Shown: in pieces, positions 46,849 through 56,192 of the stretch
Position numbering within the stretch: position 1 is the stretch's first letter
How the letters are laid out: each line of letters opens with the position of its first letter
Origin: Corynebacterium pseudopelargi
GTDB lineage: Bacteria > Actinomycetota > Actinomycetes > Mycobacteriales > Mycobacteriaceae
Reading direction: 5' to 3'
Length of the DNA: 64,000 nucleotides
Assembly: GCF_003814005.1 (NCBI RefSeq)
Contig: NZ_CP033898.1
Location: 1,550,001-1,614,000, forward strand
Notes under the pieces: generated by a model
Told to the model about the DNA's origin: nothing
The model's database searches: none
The model's input: the letters and a program-made list of their open reading frames with translations, nothing else
Translations under genes and position numbers: made by a program

Positions 46849-48390
46849 CTAGTGGTCGTGCTCTGTTGAGCCGGCCGCTTTTTCTTTGGTATAGGCGGTA
46901 TCCAATTCCGCCTTCTGCCCTGGGCGGATCTTCATAAACTGCCCCATCAACCCCTGATCCTCGTGATACAGCATGTGGCAGTGATACATGTAGGGGTAAT
47001 GATTATCGCTGTGGTTGCCGAACTCGACTAAGAGTTTCACCTTTGCCTTCGGTGGCAAGGTCACCGTATCTTTCCAGCCCTCGGTATCGAACTCGGCATC
47101 GGTGCCGTCCACATCGAGGACCTTGAACGCGCTGTTGTGGATATGGAAATTGTGAATCCAGTCATTATTGCCATTGCTTACATGCCAAATCTCGGGCTGA
47201 TCATGGGCAATAACAAGATCCACGCGGTCCATATCCATGCTTTGGCCATTGATTTCAAAGCCATTGAGCTCGAAGTGGCGCTCGATCAACCCATCGGTGC
47301 TCGGCGCCGGGCGGGCAATAAAGCTCGAAGCAATATCCTTTGCGCCCTTGAGCTTCTTCTCTGCGCGCAGCAAGAGCAGATCGTGGGATTCTTCAAGGTG
47401 GAAATCGGGTGCGAACTCATCTTTTGGCACGCCCAAGTTATCTTCGAAGCCCACAGATCGCAGCATCACTTCCTCGCCGCTTTGCAGCTCCACCACAATT
47501 TCTGCGCGTTCTCCCGGCCCCAGCATGATGGAATCGACCTCGCGGGGGGCGTCGAAAAGCCCGGTGTCGGTGGCGATGTGCTGGAAGCGTCTGCCATCTT
47601 CAAAGGCCAGGCGGTGAAACCTCATGGTTGAGCCATCAAGAATGCGAAGGCGAAGCCGCTGGGTAGAGGCCTCAAATACCGGATCGGCAATGCCATTGAC
47701 GTGGATGATATTGCCAAGCAAGCCCAAATCTGGGTCCTCTTGTTCATCCAAGCTGCCATCGGCATTGATATTGGCGTCCATTAACACCACGGGAATATCG
47801 TCAACGCCATATTCGCTAGGAAGTCCCAGGCTATTGCTGTGCTCATCGTCGATGATCATCATGCCGGCGAGGCCGCGATAGGCCTGCACACCGGTTTTGC
47901 CATGAGGGTGCGGGTGATACCAAATGGTGGCGGCAGGCTGATCCACCTCAAAACTCGCCGTCCACTCCTCGCCCGGATCGATGGGAGAATGCGGCCCGCC
48001 ATCGGCCTTGGCCGGCACCAAAGCACCGTGCCAGTGCACCGAGGTGCGCTCGGGAAGCGCGCTGCGCACCCGCAGATCCACCTTATCGCCGCGGCTCATC
48101 TTGATCGTGGGCCCAAGATGAGCACCGTTAAACCCCCAGGTAGGCGTGGATACCCCAGGCAAAATCTCCGAGGTGCCGGTTTGGGCCACAAGCAGCGTGC
48201 TCAGGCGATCACCCTGGGCATCGAATCTGGCCAGCGGAGGAATGGGCAAGCTGCGCCGGGCATCGGGCTCGATCTTTGGGGCTGTGCGTTGTTGTGCGTC
48301 CTGTGATTCTTGCCCACAGGCGGCCAGCACCGCGAGTGCGCCTACCGAGGTTGCGCCGAGGAATTGTCGTCTACTTGCCCGAATAGCCAT
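46849..48390 (-). CDS. Multicopper oxidase (CueO/SufI-like), Tat-exported
   Basis: 513 aa from ATG 48390. The Tat motif SRRQFLG is followed by a lipobox-like AAC near residue 25. Copper ligands are complete: HWHG and HPHPHG in domain 1, HNFHIHNSAF and HCHMLYHEDQGLM in domain 3, giving type 1, 2 and 3 sites. It probably oxidises Cu(I) or Fe(II) outside the membrane. GGAAAA lies before the ATG; a TTG 15 bases upstream is an alternative. No copper operon partner lies alongside. Confidence 0.92.
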   Translation of the reverse strand: MAIRASRRQFLGATSVGALAVLAACGQESQDAQQRTAPKIEPDARRSLPIPPLARFDAQGDRLSTLLVAQTGTSEILPGVSTPTWGFNGAHLGPTIKMSRGDKVDLRVRSALPERTSVHWHGALVPAKADGGPHSPIDPGEEWTASFEVDQPAATIWYHPHPHGKTGVQAYRGLAGMMIIDDEHSNSLGLPSEYGVDDIPVVLMDANINADGSLDEQEDPDLGLLGNIIHVNGIADPVFEASTQRLRLRILDGSTMRFHRLAFEDGRRFQHIATDTGLFDAPREVDSIMLGPGERAEIVVELQSGEEVMLRSVGFEDNLGVPKDEFAPDFHLEESHDLLLLRAEKKLKGAKDIASSFIARPAPSTDGLIERHFELNGFEINGQSMDMDRVDLVIAHDQPEIWHVSNGNNDWIHNFHIHNSAFKVLDVDGTDAEFDTEGWKDTVTLPPKAKVKLLVEFGNHSDNHYPYMYHCHMLYHEDQGLMGQFMKIRPGQKAELDTAYTKEKAAGSTEHDH

Positions 48391-48703
48391 CTTTTTTCCA
48401 AACAAATCATCCGAAGGTATGTGTTTTTATTCATTCAACCACGCCGCAGCACCCCAGCGTTAGCCCCCTCCCAGCCAGCTAAAAACAATCACCCACTTCC
48501 ATCTGCGTGGAATCGAGCCAGGCACCAAGCCCTCAACGCAATGCTTGCGCAGAACACGGGCTGACAAGGCGATACTCCCCCAATGCAGGGTGGGCGATTC
48601 GCACGCTGAGGTGTATCCGAGATGTAGCTGCAAACGAGCGCGCAGCAAACAAGTAAGCTCATGAACGCGAATACCCCCAAACGCAAGGAAACTCCCAACA
48701 CCC
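48391..48703. other. Gene-free divergent region between the multicopper oxidase gene and glmU
   Basis: 313 bp holding the divergent promoters. No ORF above 20 codons with a ribosome site is visible, and no operator could be recognised. A GATACT element near 48571 could be a -10 box for glmU. Confidence 0.5.
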
Positions 48704-50185
48704 GTGACTGAACACACTTCCCCCTTGGCAGTGGTGGTGCTTGCCGCTGGCGCCGGCACCCGCATGAAGTCCAAAACACAAAAGACGCTGCACCGCATCG
48801 GTGGCCGCTCCATGCTTGCGCATTGCCTGCATGCAGCCGCAGGTATGCAACCCGAGCGCATCGTCACCGTAATCGGACACCGCCGCGAACAAGTAGAGCC
48901 AGCAGTTTTGGCCGTGGCAGAAGAACTTGCAAGCACCGCAGCACACACCAGCATTGAAACGGTGGTGCAAGAAGAGCAAAACGGCACCGGCCACGCCGTG
49001 CAATGCGCCATGACCGCACTCGAAGGCTTTGAGGGCACCGTGGTGGTCAGCAACGCCGATGTACCACTCCTGCGTGCCGAAACGCTCGCGCGCCTGGCCG
49101 CAGCCCACAATGCCGCACCCACCGCCGTAACGGTGCTAACCATGGAATTGGAAGATCCCACCGGCTATGGCCGCATCGTGCGATCTGACGACGGTGCCGT
49201 CACCGCCATCGTGGAACAAAAAGATGGCGATGAAGCCACGCTGCAAATCAAAGAAGTCAACTCCGGCGTCTTCGCTTTTGACGCCGCCATCCTTCGCAGC
49301 GCCTTGCAGGAATTGCGCGCCGATAACGCTCAAGGCGAGCTCTACCTCACCGATGTGCTTGGCATTGCCCGTGAACAGGGCCATCATGTGCGCGCCTACC
49401 AGGCAGAAGATGCCGGGGAGCTCGCCGGTGTCAATGATCGCGTACAGCTTGCTGCCGCAGGCCGCGAACTGAATCGCCGCACCGTTGAGGCCGCCATGCG
49501 TGGCGGTGCCACGGTGGTGGATCCAGCAAGCACCTGGATCGATGTGGAGGTCAGCCTTGGCCAAGACGTCACCATCTACCCAGGCACGCAATTACTCGGC
49601 AACACCACCATCGCTGACGATGCCGTGATCGGCCCCGATAGCACCCTCGAAAACGTGCAGGTAGGCCAAGCAGCCTCGGTGATTCGCACCCACGCTGTGG
49701 ATTCCGAAATTGGCGAGCGCGCCCAAGTTGGCCCATTTACCTATCTGCGCCCAGGCACCAAGCTCGGAGCCGAGGGCAAACTGGGTGGCTTCGTGGAGGC
49801 GAAAAACGCCGTGATTGGCCGCGGCTCTAAGGTTCCGCACCTGACCTATATTGGCGATGCAACCGTGGGCGAGGAATCCAATATTGGTGCCTCAAGCGTG
49901 TTTGTCAATTACGACGGCGTGAACAAGCACCACACCACCATCGGTTCCCATGTACGCACCGGTTCAGACACCATGTTCATCGCACCGGTGAACGTGGGCG
50001 ATGGCGCGTATTCGGGAGCAGGTACAGTGATCAAAGAAGACGTTCCCCCAGGAGCGCTCGTTGTCTCTGGAGGCAAGCAGCGCAATATCGAAGGTTGGGT
50101 CGCACGCAAGCGCCCCGGCACCAAGGCCGCTGAAGCCGCCGAGGCAGCACAAAAGGCATCTGGCCACCACACCGAGGAAGGTTAA
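48704..50185 (+). CDS. glmU: Bifunctional GlmU (GlcN-1-P acetyltransferase / UDP-GlcNAc pyrophosphorylase)
   Basis: 493 aa. Makes UDP-GlcNAc for peptidoglycan. The uridyltransferase half has [22 protein letters not shown] (residues 11-32) and [11 protein letters not shown]. The left-handed beta-helix half starts near residue 250 and includes [24 protein letters not shown] and [12 protein letters not shown]. The C-terminal 40 residues are Ala/Lys-rich. The GTG start at 48704 has AAGGAAA upstream. The prs gene follows after 6 bp. Confidence 0.96.
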   Translation: MTEHTSPLAVVVLAAGAGTRMKSKTQKTLHRIGGRSMLAHCLHAAAGMQPERIVTVIGHRREQVEPAVLAVAEELASTAAHTSIETVVQEEQNGTGHAVQCAMTALEGFEGTVVVSNADVPLLRAETLARLAAAHNAAPTAVTVLTMELEDPTGYGRIVRSDDGAVTAIVEQKDGDEATLQIKEVNSGVFAFDAAILRSALQELRADNAQGELYLTDVLGIAREQGHHVRAYQAEDAGELAGVNDRVQLAAAGRELNRRTVEAAMRGGATVVDPASTWIDVEVSLGQDVTIYPGTQLLGNTTIADDAVIGPDSTLENVQVGQAASVIRTHAVDSEIGERAQVGPFTYLRPGTKLGAEGKLGGFVEAKNAVIGRGSKVPHLTYIGDATVGEESNIGASSVFVNYDGVNKHHTTIGSHVRTGSDTMFIAPVNVGDGAYSGAGTVIKEDVPPGALVVSGGKQRNIEGWVARKRPGTKAAEAAEAAQKASGHHTEEG

Positions 50186-50191
50186 AACCCC

Positions 50192-51172
50192 ATGACATGC
50201 CAGAACGCGTCCACTAACGAGAAGAACATGATGCTGTTCTCCGGCCGAGCTCACCCCGAGCTTGCCGAGGCCGTGGCCAAGGAACTGGGCACGGAAATCA
50301 CCCCCACCACCGCCCGCGACTTCGCTAACGGCGAGATCTTCGTCCGCTTCGAAGAGTCGGTCCGTGGCTGCGATGCATTCGTGTTGCAATCGCACCGACA
50401 GCCGCTGAACAAGTGGCTGATGGAACAGCTCATCATGATCGACGCCCTCAAGCGTGGATCCGCCAAGCGCATTACCGCTATTTTGCCCTTCTATCCCTAT
50501 GCCCGTCAGGATAAGAAGCACCGCGGTCGCGAGCCGATTTCCGCCCGCCTGGTGGCCGATCTTTTGCGCACCGCCGGTGCCGACCGCATCGTCAGCGTGG
50601 ATCTGCACACCGACCAGATCCAGGGCTTCTTCGACGGTCCGGTGGATCACATGCACGCCATGCCGATCCTCACCGACTACATCCAGTCGAACTACTCCCT
50701 GGACAACATCGTGGTGGTATCCCCCGATGCCGGCCGCGTGAAGGTGGCAGAGAAGTGGGCCAATACCCTCGGCGATGCCCCCATGGCCTTCGTGCACAAG
50801 ACCCGCAGCGTCGATACCGCCAATGAGGTCGTAGCAAACCGCGTGGTTGGCGATGTAGCAGGTAAAACTGCCGTGCTCTTGGATGACATGATCGATACCG
50901 GTGGCACCATCGCCGGTGCCGTGGGCGTGCTGCGCGATGCCGGCGCAGAAGACGTGATCATTGCCTGCACCCACGGCGTCTTTTCCGATCCCGCCCGCGA
51001 GCGCCTCTCACAGTGCGGCGCCAAGGAAGTAATCACCACCGATACCCTGCCCCAAAACACCGAGGGCTGGGAAAACCTCACGGTGCTGTCTATTGCTCCA
51101 CTGCTTGCAAAGACCATCCATGAGATCTTCGAAAACGGTTCGGTAACCACCCTCTTCGAGGGCTCTGCCTAA
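50192..51172 (+). CDS. prs: Ribose-phosphate pyrophosphokinase
   Basis: 326 aa. Makes PRPP from ribose 5-phosphate and ATP. The PRPP signature is in AVLLDDMIDTGGTIAGA (about residue 226). DLHTDQIQGFFD, SPDAGRVK and the flexible loop RQDKKHRGREPIS are present. GAGGAAGG overlaps the glmU end, giving a glmU-prs operon, an arrangement common in Gram-positive bacteria. Confidence 0.97.
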   Translation: MTCQNASTNEKNMMLFSGRAHPELAEAVAKELGTEITPTTARDFANGEIFVRFEESVRGCDAFVLQSHRQPLNKWLMEQLIMIDALKRGSAKRITAILPFYPYARQDKKHRGREPISARLVADLLRTAGADRIVSVDLHTDQIQGFFDGPVDHMHAMPILTDYIQSNYSLDNIVVVSPDAGRVKVAEKWANTLGDAPMAFVHKTRSVDTANEVVANRVVGDVAGKTAVLLDDMIDTGGTIAGAVGVLRDAGAEDVIIACTHGVFSDPARERLSQCGAKEVITTDTLPQNTEGWENLTVLSIAPLLAKTIHEIFENGSVTTLFEGSA

Positions 51173-51193
51173 ACCTTCACCGTTTTCTCTGCC

Positions 51194-51228
51194 CATCCCG
51201 GAGCGCCCCGATAACGCGCCCCGGGATG
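51194..51228 (+). terminator. Stem-loop between prs and pulA
   Basis: CATCCCGG and CCGGGATG form an 8-bp perfect stem 21 bases after the prs stop. There is no T-tract, so its role as a terminator is uncertain. Confidence 0.45.
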
Positions 51229-51266
51229 TGCCATATCTGCACCTGCTTTTTGCCCAAGGAATTTTT

Positions 51267-52949
51267 GTGCCCGCTCAACCCTCCTGGCCTGGCCTCTATG
51301 GCTATCACCTCGGCGCCATCTTGGCGCAAGGGTCCACCACCTTCCGCGTGTTTGCTCCTCAAGCACAATCAGTGCAACTTGAGCTGATCAGCGCCGAATC
51401 CCTAGCCCCTGGCCGCTATCCCGCTTCGCCCTCGGCCTACCCTGGCTGTTTTGAGCTCACCTTCGAAGGCGAGCTCGATAATGCCGTGTATCTATGGCTT
51501 ATCGACGACCAACCCAGCATCGATCCTTATGCCACCGCCTCCTTGGTCAATGCCGAAGCCTCTGTGGTGCATCGCAGCGCCCCCGTACCCCGCATGCCCG
51601 CCTTTGAGGGCAATCCGGTGATTTATGAGGCTCATATCCGCGACCTGACCATTGGGGCAGATAACGGCATTCAGCACAAGGGCAAATTCTTAGGCTTAAG
51701 CGAACGCGGTAGCACCACCGCCAAAGGGCAGATCACCGGCTTGGATTATCTGCGATCACTGGGCATCACCCATGTGCAGTTGCTTCCCATCTTCGATTTC
51801 GGCTCCGTGGATGAAAGCGGCGATTTAGGCTTTGATGCCCAGTACAACTGGGGATACGACCCAGTGCAGTACAACGTCCCAGAAGGCTCCTATGCCACCG
51901 ATCCCTTTGACCCACAAAGCAGGATCACCGAGCTGAAAACCATGATCACCGCCCTCCACGATGCAGGGCTGAGGGTGATCATGGATGTGGTGTACAACCA
52001 CGTGTACAAGGTGGATGAATCAAGCCTGCACCACACCGCCCCCGGCTACTATTTCCGCTACCGCGATGGCCACCTTTTAAATGGCACCGGAGTGGGCAAT
52101 GAAACGGCCTCCGAGCAGCCAATGATGCGCAAACTCATCGTGGATTCGGTGATGTATTGGGCCGAGGAATATGGCATCGACGGTTTCCGCTTCGATCTGA
52201 TGGGAATCCACGACGTAGACACGATGAATGCGGTGCGTGATGCCCTAGATAGCATCGATGCGAGCATCCTCGTGTTAGGCGAGGGATGGGATATGGGCAA
52301 CCACCCGAAGGGCGTGCTGGGAGCCAATCAGCACAATGCCCACCTCATGCCGCGGATCTTCCACTTCAACGATCGCTTCCGCGATGCCGTCAAGGGCTCT
52401 GCCCTAGATGCCCACTCCAGCGGGGTGTTATCGGGTGCGAGAAGCGAGCCACTCATGCGCCAGCTATTTGAGGAATTATCTGGCCGCGGTTTAAAGCAAT
52501 CGGTGATCTACAACGAGGCGCACGATAACGCCACGATGTTTGACAAGTTCAATGCCACCGTGCCGGCAGTGGGGGCTGAAGATCGAAGCACTTCGCTTGC
52601 TCGACGCTGCATGCTCGCTACAACCTTGCAGTTTTTTGCCAGAGGTATCGTCTTTATCCACGCCGGCCAAGAAATGATGCGCACCAAAGGCGGCGATGAA
52701 AATTCCTACCGCAGCCCCGATAGCGTGAACGCTTTTGATTATGAGCGCGCACGGGAATTTGCCCAGTACGTTCGCCGCTTTCGTCGCCTGTGCGCCTTGC
52801 GCCAGGATTATGACCCGCAGCAGATCGAGGCGGTAGAAATCACCGCCTCGCACATGGTGCTCAATATTGATGGAAGAAGACTGCTGGTAGATGTTGATCG
52901 TTTGCTCATCATCGACTTGGAGCATCCCGATATTGATGTGCTACTCTGA
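51267..52949 (+). CDS. pulA: GH13 alpha-glucan debranching enzyme, type I pullulanase-like
   Basis: 560 aa from GTG 51267, with AAGGAA five bases upstream. An N-terminal CBM48-like domain (about 1-110) precedes the alpha-amylase barrel. YNWGYDPVQYN is the type I pullulanase signature. The catalytic residues lie in GIDGFRFDLMG (nucleophile Asp), VLGEGWDMG (acid Glu) and YNEAHDN. No signal peptide is visible, so it acts in the cytoplasm on glycogen or malto-oligosaccharide alpha-1,6 bonds. It is short for a pullulanase, lacking C-terminal domains. Confidence 0.9.
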   Translation: MPAQPSWPGLYGYHLGAILAQGSTTFRVFAPQAQSVQLELISAESLAPGRYPASPSAYPGCFELTFEGELDNAVYLWLIDDQPSIDPYATASLVNAEASVVHRSAPVPRMPAFEGNPVIYEAHIRDLTIGADNGIQHKGKFLGLSERGSTTAKGQITGLDYLRSLGITHVQLLPIFDFGSVDESGDLGFDAQYNWGYDPVQYNVPEGSYATDPFDPQSRITELKTMITALHDAGLRVIMDVVYNHVYKVDESSLHHTAPGYYFRYRDGHLLNGTGVGNETASEQPMMRKLIVDSVMYWAEEYGIDGFRFDLMGIHDVDTMNAVRDALDSIDASILVLGEGWDMGNHPKGVLGANQHNAHLMPRIFHFNDRFRDAVKGSALDAHSSGVLSGARSEPLMRQLFEELSGRGLKQSVIYNEAHDNATMFDKFNATVPAVGAEDRSTSLARRCMLATTLQFFARGIVFIHAGQEMMRTKGGDENSYRSPDSVNAFDYERAREFAQYVRRFRRLCALRQDYDPQQIEAVEITASHMVLNIDGRRLLVDVDRLLIIDLEHPDIDVLL

Positions 52950-53031
52950 TCCAGGTCTCGGCGAGGGCTGGCATGTTGCTGGCCGTTATCGACGCGATGC
53001 ATCGCACTAAGGTGCTGGCTTAATACTTTTT

Positions 53032-53072
53032 GCCTGCGGTGACTCGACGAGAGTTGGCCGCAGGCGTTTTTC
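53032..53072 (+). terminator. Terminator/leader hairpin between pulA and rplY
   Basis: GCCTGCGG and CCGCAGGC form an 8-bp stem with an 18-base loop, followed by GTTTTTCG. A TAATAC box at about 53021 could start transcription right at the hairpin, in which case it would be an rplY leader structure. Confidence 0.7.
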
Positions 53073-53120
53073 GTCTCGGCCGAGAGCAAATACCACAACA
53101 TTTTTCTAGGAGAGACAACA

Positions 53121-53765
53121 ATGGCTGATTACCCCACCATTGCAGCAAAACAGCGCGATGAATTTGGCAAGGGCGCTGCTCGTCGTCTGCGTCGTGCAGG
53201 CTTCGTTCCCGGCGTGATCTACGGTGGCGCTCTGGATGAGCCCGTTCACTTCGCCGTGGACATCCTCGAGCTGCACGCTTTGATCCGTAACAACGGCACC
53301 AACGCCGTGTTCGAGCTCGACCTCGAAGGCGATTCCCACCTGGCCATGGTCAAGCACGTTGATCAGAACGTGATCTCCCTGGATGCCGACCACGTTGACC
53401 TGCTCGCCATTAAGCGTGGCGAAAAGGTTGAGGTTGAGGTTCCTGTGGTACTCGAGGGCGAAGTTGCTCAGGGTGCACAGCTTGTTCAGGATGCCGACGT
53501 TGTGCTCGTTGAGGCCGACGTGCTCTCCATCCCCGAAGAGATCGTCCACTCCGTGGAAGGCGCCGAGATCGACACCAAGATCCTGGCTTCCGATCTGCAG
53601 ATGCCTGCCAACACCACCTTGATCGCCGACCCCGAGACCGTGATCGGTGCTGTGGGCCACGAAGAGGTTGCCGAGGAGCCCGAGGACGCCGAGGAGCAGG
53701 CCGCCGAGGAAATCGACGAGACCGACGCTTCCGATGTCGAGGCTACCGAGGAAGACGCTGTCTAA
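53121..53765 (+). CDS. rplY: 50S ribosomal protein L25/general stress protein Ctc
   Basis: 214 aa. The N-terminal L25 domain (RDEFGKGAARRLRRAGFVPGVIYGG) binds 5S rRNA. The C-terminal Ctc/TL5 domain (about 95-190) includes VPVVLEGEVAQGAQL. A very acidic tail of about 30 residues (Glu, Asp, Ala) ends the protein. TAGGAGAG precedes the ATG. rplY next to pth is a common bacterial arrangement, seen here too. Confidence 0.96.
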   Translation: MADYPTIAAKQRDEFGKGAARRLRRAGFVPGVIYGGALDEPVHFAVDILELHALIRNNGTNAVFELDLEGDSHLAMVKHVDQNVISLDADHVDLLAIKRGEKVEVEVPVVLEGEVAQGAQLVQDADVVLVEADVLSIPEEIVHSVEGAEIDTKILASDLQMPANTTLIADPETVIGAVGHEEVAEEPEDAEEQAAEEIDETDASDVEATEEDAV

Positions 53766-53785
53766 AGCCGCTTTTTCCGGTTTCT

Positions 53786-53820
53786 CGCCCCGCGCCGCAA
53801 TATCGTGTGGCCGGGGCGTT
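53786..53820 (+). terminator. Terminator of rplY
   Basis: CGCCCCG and CGGGGCG form a stem around a 19-base loop with inner GC pairs, followed by a short T run, 20 bases past the stop. Confidence 0.6.
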
Positions 53821-53852
53821 TGCCGTATCTAGGCCCCGATTAAGATGGTGCC

Positions 53853-54383
53853 ATGCATTTGGTGATCGGCCTTGGTAATCCTGGCCCGAAGTATGAAGGA
53901 ACCCGCCACAATATTGGGGCGGCGGCACTTGGAGAACTCGCCCAACGCTACGGCTTGAGCTGGAGCACGCACAAGCGCAGCAATTGCGCTATGGCTCAGG
54001 GGCGCATTGGCAATCAGCCGACCATATTGGCCCGCCCGCGCAGCATGATGAATCTTTCTGGCCAGCCCGTAAAGACCCTGCTGCAGTTTTATAAGCTCGA
54101 TTACAGCCAGCTCATCGTGTTATTTGATGATATTGAGCTCGGCTTCGGCGAAATTGCTGCCCGTAGCGGCGGTGGGGATCATGGCCATAAGGGCTTGCGT
54201 TCCATTTCGCAGCAGCTTGGCACCAAGGAATACCACAAGGTGGGCATCGGTATTGGTAGGCCTCCGGGGCGAATGGAGGTGTCCAGTTTTGTGCTGAAGC
54301 CTTTTTCTAAGGCAGAGCAAGCAAGTGTGCCGATTGTGCTTGCCGACGCCGCCGATGCCGTCGAATCCCTGCTATCTTCCTAG
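53853..54383 (+). CDS. pth: Peptidyl-tRNA hydrolase, paralogue 1
   Basis: 176 aa. Releases peptides from peptidyl-tRNA dropped by ribosomes. The catalytic Asn and His lie in GLGNPGPKYEGTRHN (residues 6-20), MMNLSG is the peptide-binding Asn, and FDDIELGFGE carries the Asp. In the GHNGL motif the Asn is replaced by Lys (GHKGLRSI). TAAGAT six bases before the ATG fits a leaderless mRNA. It abuts a small convergent gene, and a second pth lies 320 bp downstream. Confidence 0.93.
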   Translation: MHLVIGLGNPGPKYEGTRHNIGAAALGELAQRYGLSWSTHKRSNCAMAQGRIGNQPTILARPRSMMNLSGQPVKTLLQFYKLDYSQLIVLFDDIELGFGEIAARSGGGDHGHKGLRSISQQLGTKEYHKVGIGIGRPPGRMEVSSFVLKPFSKAEQASVPIVLADAADAVESLLSS

Positions 54384-54650
54384 CTATTTGCGCCAGCGTG
54401 CCTCAAGCACTGCGGCGGCGAGCGCTGCGTCGTCAAGCGAAATGGCATCAACTTTTCTCAGCCGATGCAGCACGACGGGGCAGCGGGTGCAGCGAGGCTT
54501 CGATTTGCAGCACTTCGCTTTGGAGCGGCCTTCTTCTAAGGCCCGGCGCACCTTGTCAAGCTTGTCGGGCTTGAGCGCTTTTGAGCCCTTGTACTTGGGC
54601 TTGTGCTTTTTGCCGTAGAGGCTTTTATAAACGTTCTTCTTTTTCCCCAC
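54384..54650 (-). CDS. Small Lys-rich protein with CC-x4-RC-x2-CP motif
   Basis: 88 aa. The first 30 residues are strongly basic (MGKKKNVYKSLYGKKHKPKYKG). A cluster of four cysteines, CCKSKPRCTRCPV, lies at residues 47-59. A helical C-terminus rich in Ala and Asp/Glu follows. The motif could bind Zn or an Fe-S cluster, and the basic part RNA. I recall similar unnamed actinobacterial proteins but no function. It is on the opposite strand, fitting exactly between pth and pth2: its stop abuts the pth stop. Confidence 0.75.
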   Translation of the reverse strand: MGKKKNVYKSLYGKKHKPKYKGSKALKPDKLDKVRRALEEGRSKAKCCKSKPRCTRCPVVLHRLRKVDAISLDDAALAAAVLEARWRK

Positions 54651-54703
54651 AATGTCTAACTTAGCATGCCCTAATTCATAAAAAGCTCGCTAGGATACAA
54701 CTC

Positions 54704-55330
54704 ATGGGCATTATTTCTAAGATTCGTGAACTCTTCGGTGCTTCTCATAGCAAAACAGCACAGCTCGAGGCCGATTGGTTAATCGTTGGCCTGGGAAACC
54801 CCGGCGCCAAATATGCAAACACGCGCCATAATATCGGTGCTTTGGCCTTGGAGCAGCTCCTCGACGGCGAGACGCTTCGCTCCTACCCCGGCGGCGCACC
54901 GGCGGACTTTGCCATCGTAGAGATCGCAGGCCAAAAGGTAGCGCTGGTTCGCTCCACCACCTACATGAATGTCTCCGGCGAGGCCGTTAGCCCACTAGTC
55001 CAGCACCTACACGTGCCGCTGGATCATGTGATTGCGCTGCATGATGAGCTCGACCTGCCCCGCGGCACCGTGCGCATCAAGCAGGGCGGTAATGAAAACG
55101 GCCACAAGGGTCTTTTGTCTATCTCCCAGCACCTGGGCACCCGCGAGTACATCCGGGTTCGCATTGGTATTGGCAGGCCAGAAGAAGGCACCACCGTTTC
55201 CGACTATGTGCTTGGCGCACTGCCCTCGGATGACACCACCCACACCAGCATCGAGCGCGCCGCGCAGGCCGCCCGCGCGGTGGTAGCCGATGGCTTGGCC
55301 CAGGCTCAACAAACATTCCACGGGAAATAA
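54704..55330 (+). CDS. pth: Peptidyl-tRNA hydrolase, paralogue 2
   Basis: 208 aa. It has an N-terminal extension of about 23 residues, then the same Pth core: GLGNPGAKYANTRHN, TTYMNVSG, LHDELDLPRG and GHKGLLSI, again with Lys for Asn. It differs from paralogue 1 at many positions, so the duplication is old. TAGGAT seven bases before the ATG could be a -10 box or a ribosome site. An SDR gene follows after 5 bp. Confidence 0.92.
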   Translation: MGIISKIRELFGASHSKTAQLEADWLIVGLGNPGAKYANTRHNIGALALEQLLDGETLRSYPGGAPADFAIVEIAGQKVALVRSTTYMNVSGEAVSPLVQHLHVPLDHVIALHDELDLPRGTVRIKQGGNENGHKGLLSISQHLGTREYIRVRIGIGRPEEGTTVSDYVLGALPSDDTTHTSIERAAQAARAVVADGLAQAQQTFHGK

Positions 55331-55335
55331 ACACC

Positions 55336-56157
55336 ATGCGCACCATTGTGATTACCGGGGCAAGCTCCGGCATTGGCCGCGAGGCCGCACGCCTGCTACA
55401 CGAGAAAAGCGAAGATAACCTCATCCTCGTTGGCCGGGACGAGGCCAAAACCAACGCCCTTGCCAATGAGCTTGGGGCACAAGCGCTGGTGGCGGATTTT
55501 TCCCAGCTTGAGCAGGTACGCGAGCTTGCACACAAGCTTCGCGATCAGCCCATTGATGTGCTGGCCAATAACGCCGGCGGCCTATTTGATGGGCCAAAAA
55601 TTACCGATGATGGCTATGAGCTGAGCTTTCAGGTCAATCACCTAGCGCCCATGCTATTGGTGCATGAATTGCTCGATACGCTCATGCAGCGCCAGGCGCG
55701 CGTGATTGCCACAGCAAGCATGGCCAATCTTTATGCCCGCCCCTCCTTGGAGGATATTCAAGGCCTCAAGCGCTTTGATCAGCACCGCGCCTATGGCAAT
55801 GCGAAGCTGGCCAATGTGTTGTTGACCCAAGAGCTGCATCGTCGCTATCACCCAAGGATTGCTACCTGTAGCTTCCACCCCGGTGTGGTGGCCACGAGCT
55901 TTGCCCGCGATGCCGATTCCTGGATGCAGAAGTTTTATAAGTCGCCGCTGGTAAAGGCGGTAGGGATCAGCGCTGCCGATGGCGGTAGCAACTTGGCGTA
56001 CTTTATCGACGGCACACCGGGAATCACCTGGAAATCCGGCCAGTACTACAACTCGCGGCGCAAAAAGGGCAAGGTGCATCCCTTTGCGCGCAAGAAGAAT
56101 GCGGCCGCGCATTTCGATATTTGCTCCACGCTGCTTGGGATTGAGTGGCCTGCTTAA
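55336..56157 (+). CDS. Short-chain dehydrogenase/reductase
   Basis: 273 aa. Classical SDR: NAD(P) loop TGASSGIG (residues 7-14), LANNAGG, catalytic Ser in TASMAN and YGNAK. PG for the cofactor amide lies in FHPGVVATSF. It resembles retinol-dehydrogenase-like SDRs. The C-terminal 30 residues are basic. It follows pth2 closely and is probably cotranscribed with it. The substrate is unknown. Confidence 0.87.
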   Translation: MRTIVITGASSGIGREAARLLHEKSEDNLILVGRDEAKTNALANELGAQALVADFSQLEQVRELAHKLRDQPIDVLANNAGGLFDGPKITDDGYELSFQVNHLAPMLLVHELLDTLMQRQARVIATASMANLYARPSLEDIQGLKRFDQHRAYGNAKLANVLLTQELHRRYHPRIATCSFHPGVVATSFARDADSWMQKFYKSPLVKAVGISAADGGSNLAYFIDGTPGITWKSGQYYNSRRKKGKVHPFARKKNAAAHFDICSTLLGIEWPA

Positions 56158-56192
56158 AGCTCAATTGGACACTGGCAGTATCGTTGTAAGCT

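Noticed and set aside
48422..48466. 14-codon ORF in the multicopper oxidase/glmU spacer
   Set aside because: No ribosome site and too short to support.
53853..55330. Second pth as a recent duplication or assembly artefact
   Set aside because: The two proteins differ at most non-catalytic positions and in N-terminal length, so they are old paralogues.
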